Positions 59,880 to 64,000 of a stretch of 64,000 nt of DNA are shown here, in pieces. Position 1 is the stretch's first letter; each line of letters starts with the position of its first letter. The translations under genes and the position numbers were made by a program. Below the pieces are notes generated by a model. It was not told the origin of the DNA. It saw only the letters and a program-made list of their open reading frames with translations, and searched no databases. The stretch is from Triticum aestivum (lineage: Eukaryota > Streptophyta > Magnoliopsida > Poales > Poaceae). The DNA lies in the NCBI RefSeq assembly GCF_018294505.1, contig NC_057807.1, positions 168,936,685-169,000,684 on the forward strand, read 5' to 3'.

Positions 59880-60890
59880 ACGTTATGGGATTGCATTATA
59901 CTGTAAATAATAGCACTAGTAAGAAATTTTTGGCACTAGGTAGTAGTTTTTGGCGTGGATTAAGAAATTTGGGGTATGTTTTTGCCATTTTTTGGACACG
60001 CCAACTAGTGTCAAAAAACGTCTTACATTATGTGACAGAGGAGTACGTACTCGTACTGTAGCACTACCAGTACTACTTTTCTCAACTAGTAGTGTGATGT
60101 ACTGTACTTCTAGTCTAGTCTAGTATAGTGCACCAGTTTTGAACTCTTGAATCTCAGGGCCAAGGAGCTACAGTTGGAAGTGGCGGGTACTACTGTTCTC
60201 TAGAACCATTGTTGTACTATCAATGCAGGGGAAGTACACCTGCATAGTGGCCTAGTTGGTACTCTCGGTGCTATATTCAGCCGCTCCTCTCACGTAGGAG
60301 TAGCTGGCCTACTCAGCCGCTCCTCTCACGCACACACTAGCAGCCTGTTTATCAGCGACGGTTACTGCGGTCTGTGGGGGCAGAACATTTGAGTTATTTG
60401 ATACAGCGAGACTAGGCTTTTCACTTCCATTTGTGGAGGTGTAATGGATCTCGTCGAACTTTGTTAGTAGTTCCTTATTTATGAATGAGATGAAGCAAAG
60501 CTTTTGCCTCCGTTTCCAAAAAAACACGTCAAGAGGAATTTCTTTTATAGTAGAGCCGATAATGGAGTGAAGTCCATGCGTGCAACGCCACAAGCTACAG
60601 AGCCATATTGCACAGTTCCCAATGCCCCGCCTGGCTTTTTCGGCTCCTAGGGCTTAATTGGGAGGCGCTAGTTTAAATATGCTACTAGCTGATGAGGAAG
60701 CTGCAAGCGAGGTGCAGCTAGGGCAAGCACGCGAGCCACGGGATGCTGGGAAGGAAAACCCGTTGACGTGGCTAGGTTGTCCAGTGCACCCAGATTGTGG
60801 GGCCGCTCGTCCGTTTGACTTCAAAACTCAAACTACCCGTGTAAAATATTGGCTCGCAGCGAAGTGTAGTAGTACTATTTTTTTTAAATG
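59880..60890. other. Intergenic, no gene recognised
   Basis: A stretch at 59,938-60,000 (GTAGTAGTTTTTGGCGTGGA and following) has a direct copy at 61,750-61,815. A short direct repeat, CAGCCGCTCCTCTCACG, occurs at 60,278 and 60,315. The open frame at 60,658-61,002 overlaps the SINE-like sequence and has no domain. Confidence 0.45.
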
Positions 60891-60990
60891 GCCGCCGTGC
60901 GTTCGGCCGGGATCGAACCCACAAAATGAAGTATACACTCCCGCGACCACTAGTAGTACTCATTGGAGTACAACGCAACCTAGAATCGCC
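60885..60990 (-). other. tRNA-derived SINE-like sequence
   Basis: On the minus strand GTGGTCGCGGGAGTGTA resembles an A box and GTGGGTTCGATCCCGG contains a canonical B box. The unit ends in an A-rich run (TTTAAAAAAAATAG). This order fits a SINE; no target duplication was established. Confidence 0.35.
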
Positions 60991-61375
60991 ATTTGTCGCT
61001 AGTAGTACATACATTGTTCCTTACAAGAAACCCCTAATAATGCAAGAAACCACTAAAATGCCAAGAAACTACTACCACTTGCATACGTGGCAGACTTAAG
61101 ATAAGACTACATTATCAACCATTATACATGCTCTTACCAACCAAAATCCTCGAGTGACCTCCTACCTCCGGCGCATCCACCTAGTCATCCTCGGCCATGG
61201 GACACAGCTACCGCCGCTGGCAGAAGGCAAGGTCAAAACCGCCGGCGGTGCGGAGACCATGTTGCGGCAGCCCGGATGCCAGCTCCGTCTGGCGCTCGTG
61301 GCCGCTAGCTAGCCAAGATAGCTCCGTCCAGCTGCTTGTCTGCAAGGTTTGCTAGCTAGATTGACACGGCAACGT

Positions 61376-61530
61376 GGCGGCTTGCTCACGCGCGCCGCGC
61401 TCAGGCCAGCCATCTGGCTCGAGTGAAGGCCAGCGCGGCGGCTTGCTCGCTCGTGAGTCACGCTCGGGCCAGCTTGCCAACCCGTGCGGAGGCCAGCGTG
61501 GCGTCCGGCCCGTCCGGCGGAGCGGCGGCC
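61376..61530 (+). repeat. GC-rich tandem repeat, about 62 bp unit
   Basis: Two units and part of a third share GGCGGCTTGCTC, then CTCGGGCCAGC and GGAGGCCAGCG. Frames on both strands are by-products. Confidence 0.6.
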
Positions 61531-62038
61531 AACTCGCTCATCACCGCGCCACCGACGAACACACATCAGTACTGTTTGAAGTAATGTTCAGGAAAAATAA
61601 TGATTTGAGGGGGAATAACAGATAGAAGGTCAGATGTGGGTCCCTCGTGTCAACGGTCAAACAAAATGTGTTGGTTTAAGCTGCCTCGTCAGCACGAACG
61701 TGTGGGCCAACCCAGTCATAAATGGGTTTAAACGAACCTAATCGGTAGGAGTACTAGGTAGTAGTTTTCTGCATGGATTAAGAAATTTTGGGTATGTTTT
61801 TGCTATTTTTTGTACAATAGATTCTTCTTAGGGCTGGTTGAAAGTGGTACTTTTTTGTTAAATACTCTACATATTGTAAGTAGGAGTGAAAGTTAAGATT
61901 TGGTAGCCATTAAGCAAGGCTAGTTACATAGTGCATATGTGTACATGATTGAAAGTAAATATCAACCATGAGTGACTAATATCTTGATGGAAAACTCGAA
62001 ACTATGGAATACTAGGAAAAAATGCATGGTTGGAAATA

Positions 62039-62371
62039 CTAGCAATGTTCATGTCCGTTGCAACGAATCATAATTAGAATAATACTTATTCACAAACTTG
62101 GTACAAAACACCCTAATTTTGATATACATATGTCACTAGAGATATATTATGTTTCAATTATAATATATTCCTTGGGCTGTTTTGGTGAGGTCAGGGAGGG
62201 ATGTGGTTGGTTTTAAGATACTAATTATGGGTTTTTCTGCAAATTGGTAGACAAGTGGGATGTTGGTGAGAAAAGGCAACAACTTACCTCACAATCGTTA
62301 GATGTAGATCTAATGGTCAGAAACGACGGATGGCAGACACACCAGCATCACCAACTTAGTCTTGTGTAGGA
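62039..62371 (-). mobile_element. Probable small Helitron, 333 bp
   Basis: On the minus strand it begins TCCTACACAAGACTAAG and ends with CGTTGCAACGGACATGAACA, TTG and CTAG, then a host T (A at 62,038 on the plus strand). The 3' word matches the grass Helitron pattern. The 5' boundary is less certain than that of the element at 11,102. Confidence 0.5.
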
Positions 62372-62374
62372 GTA

Positions 62375-62805
62375 CTAGCAAGATTCATGCATTGCACAGA
62401 ACATCAAGATGCATTTTTTTATAAAAACACTTGTTGTGATTGACCCTTGCGGGATTAATCCCATGTGTAAAAACAAATGATATCTCGAGAAATATGAGAT
62501 AAGGTGAAGAGGAGTGGGGTGTGGTGGTGGTTGGTGGTCGGACTGAGCGGAGGCATGGGGATTGACGACGCCGGCAGCGGCCACCAGGCCAGTTTGTTCC
62601 AGAGGCTTCCTTTCTTAATTGCTCAACAATGAGGTTTGTTGGAGATAAGGATGAACGAGGGAAGGCCTTGTCTGCAAATGTGGAGAGGGGTGCGGGTATC
62701 TTTTAGTTTAATTTCCATCCGTCAGATATAGATCGGACAGTCTATATTGCAAGATGGCACACGTACCATCATCACCAACTCGGTTTTCTATAAAAGAAGA
62801 AATAT
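62375..62805 (-). mobile_element. Probable second small Helitron beside the first
   Basis: CTAG at 62,375 follows a host A. The minus-strand end reads TCTGTGCAATGCATGAATCT, TG and CTAG. The other end contains ACCATCATCACCAACTCGGT (plus strand), closely related to CACCAGCATCACCAACTTAG near the end of the first element, so the two are relatives lying head to tail. The 5' end near 62,805 is approximate. Confidence 0.4.
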
Positions 62806-63099
62806 AAGTATGGAGATACAAACGTATTATTGATACTTGCTTCTGTAAACTAGCATCTACATTCTATTCAACGCCTCGGCATGTGGGGCCTTAGCATAAT
62901 GACTTCTCAACTGTGTAAAACAAAGATTTTCCTGTCGCTGACAAGGAGGGCGTGACGGCGGCGCGCTTTTTGGCTTGCTCTAGTCCTAGTAGTCATACTA
63001 GGTGGTCTAAGCACGTGTAGATTTATTCTTTTTCATGTCTCGTGTTCGCCGTACTGCCACGACTGTTGATGAGTAGACGGTAAGTTATTCACGGGGAAA

Positions 63100-63566
63100 C
63101 CCTTGTTGAGCGTGTTTGTGAGAGAGAGAGAGAGAGTGCGTGTGCGATATGTTAGAGACTGAGGCAATGATAACAGATTCTTTGTGTCTATGTGTGTGGA
63201 GGATAGAGAGAGACATGTACATGGGGCTTTGTGTTGTGTAACATGGAGACACATATACATAATTAGAGAGTGAGTGTGTGAGATACACATGCGGACATGG
63301 GGAGAGATGAGGATCCAGATAAATGGGTGTTTGTGCGTGTCTGTGTGTGTTTGTGCACGCGTTTGTGTGTGACAGGGAGAGAGTGTATGTGGAGTAGAGA
63401 GACCACTGATGATGTAAACCTAGTATAAGGGAAGGGGGAATGGTGTGACATGTGTAGTAGCGAGATAGCACGGGTGCGGGTGGGGGGAGCAGACTATTTG
63501 GAAGAGACATCGAGTGTGTGTGTGGGAGAGGGGTGTGAGAGCGAGAGAAAGAGAGAACTAGCGACG

Positions 63567-63600
<34 letters not shown>

Positions 63601-64000
63601 GAGAGGGGGCGAGAGGGGTCGTTTGTGTCCATAAATGGCGTATAGATAGGGAGACAATGTTGATGTTGTCCGAAATTGGCCTATGAATGGAGATGCAAGG
63701 GAAGCGAGTCATCGTGTGTGTGATAGGGACTTCATGAGAGATCTAGAATAGATGGTGTAGAGAACAATGTGCGAAATCGAGAACGATTATACATTAGGGA
63801 GCTATGCAAAGAGTCACGACATATATGTATACAGGGAAGGAGCTGGGGCAGGTCCGCATGTGGGAGAGATAGAAAGAGGAGAGTGGTGCACAAGGAGACA
63901 AAGTGTGCTTGTTTGCAGTGGGGGTGGTGTGTGAGGTGAGTGCGCGAGAACCACATAACAAGGGAGATAGACGTTTGGGGGCGACGTTTTGTGTGTATGG
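63100..64000. repeat. GA/GT-rich degenerate tandem sequence, continues past the right edge
   Basis: The purine-rich plus strand has GA runs at 63,118-63,137 and 63,569-63,597, and many GTGTGTG and GGGAGA words, like 13,740-14,930. No gene was recognised. Confidence 0.65.

Noticed and set aside
63085..63657. Ser/Leu/His-rich minus-strand frame of 190 codons
   Set aside because: It is a reading of the GA/GT-rich tract, like those at 13,740-14,930.

Overview
The window looks like a piece of a large, repeat-rich grass genome, most likely a Triticeae species (wheat or a close relative). The reasons are a BARE1/WIS/Angela-type copia LTR (start TGAAGGAAATATGCCCTAG), many Stowaway MITEs with CTCCCTCC termini and TA target duplications, a CACTA element with a CACTACAAAAAAAG terminus, Helitron ends of the grass type, nested gypsy and copia elements, and spliced plant gene families (F-box/DUF295 and B3-like). 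These family names come from memory; no database search was possible. Nothing bacterial, organellar or CRISPR-like was seen.

Layout. 1-2.7 kb: interior of a CACTA-like repeat with short tandem arrays. 2.7-6.1 kb: a Stowaway MITE, a promoter-bearing but frameshifted gene of unknown family, and a solo LTR with a perfect 5-bp target duplication. 6.3-12.7 kb: MITEs, a decayed minus-strand gene with a repeated exon-like motif, a second partial copy of that gene, and a small Helitron inside a Stowaway element. 13-15.7 kb: GA/GT-rich and AT-rich tandem sequence with no gene. 15.8-21.7 kb: a decayed plus-strand multi-exon gene with duplicated exon-intron modules. 23.4-24.6 kb: a broken minus-strand B3-like gene, cut at one end by a Helitron terminus. 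25.1-26.0 kb: an inverted partial copy of the gene at 21 kb.

26.5-52.2 kb is a nested transposon block. A chromodomain gypsy element (minus) is interrupted by a second gypsy-type element (plus). That is interrupted by an Angela-like copia element (plus), which is interrupted by a CACTA element. The CACTA element contains a 7.2-kb non-coding LTR retrotransposon with a CCTAG target duplication. No right-hand half of the first four elements is visible in the window, which suggests a later deletion.

52.8-59.9 kb holds the best genes: two neighbouring minus-strand F-box/DUF295 paralogues. The one at 57.9-59.7 kb appears intact and three of its exon joins were worked through. The one at 52.8-56.1 kb is split inside its first coding block by a 1,234-bp retroelement-derived insertion with an AGTGG target duplication; the reading frame is continuous across the empty site. 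59.9-64 kb holds repeats, probable small Helitrons, a possible SINE and a GA/GT-rich tract.

The genes do not form a pathway. F-box/DUF295 proteins are expected to be substrate receptors of SCF ubiquitin ligases, and B3 proteins to be DNA-binding nuclear proteins. Most of the window is transposon sequence and decaying gene fragments.
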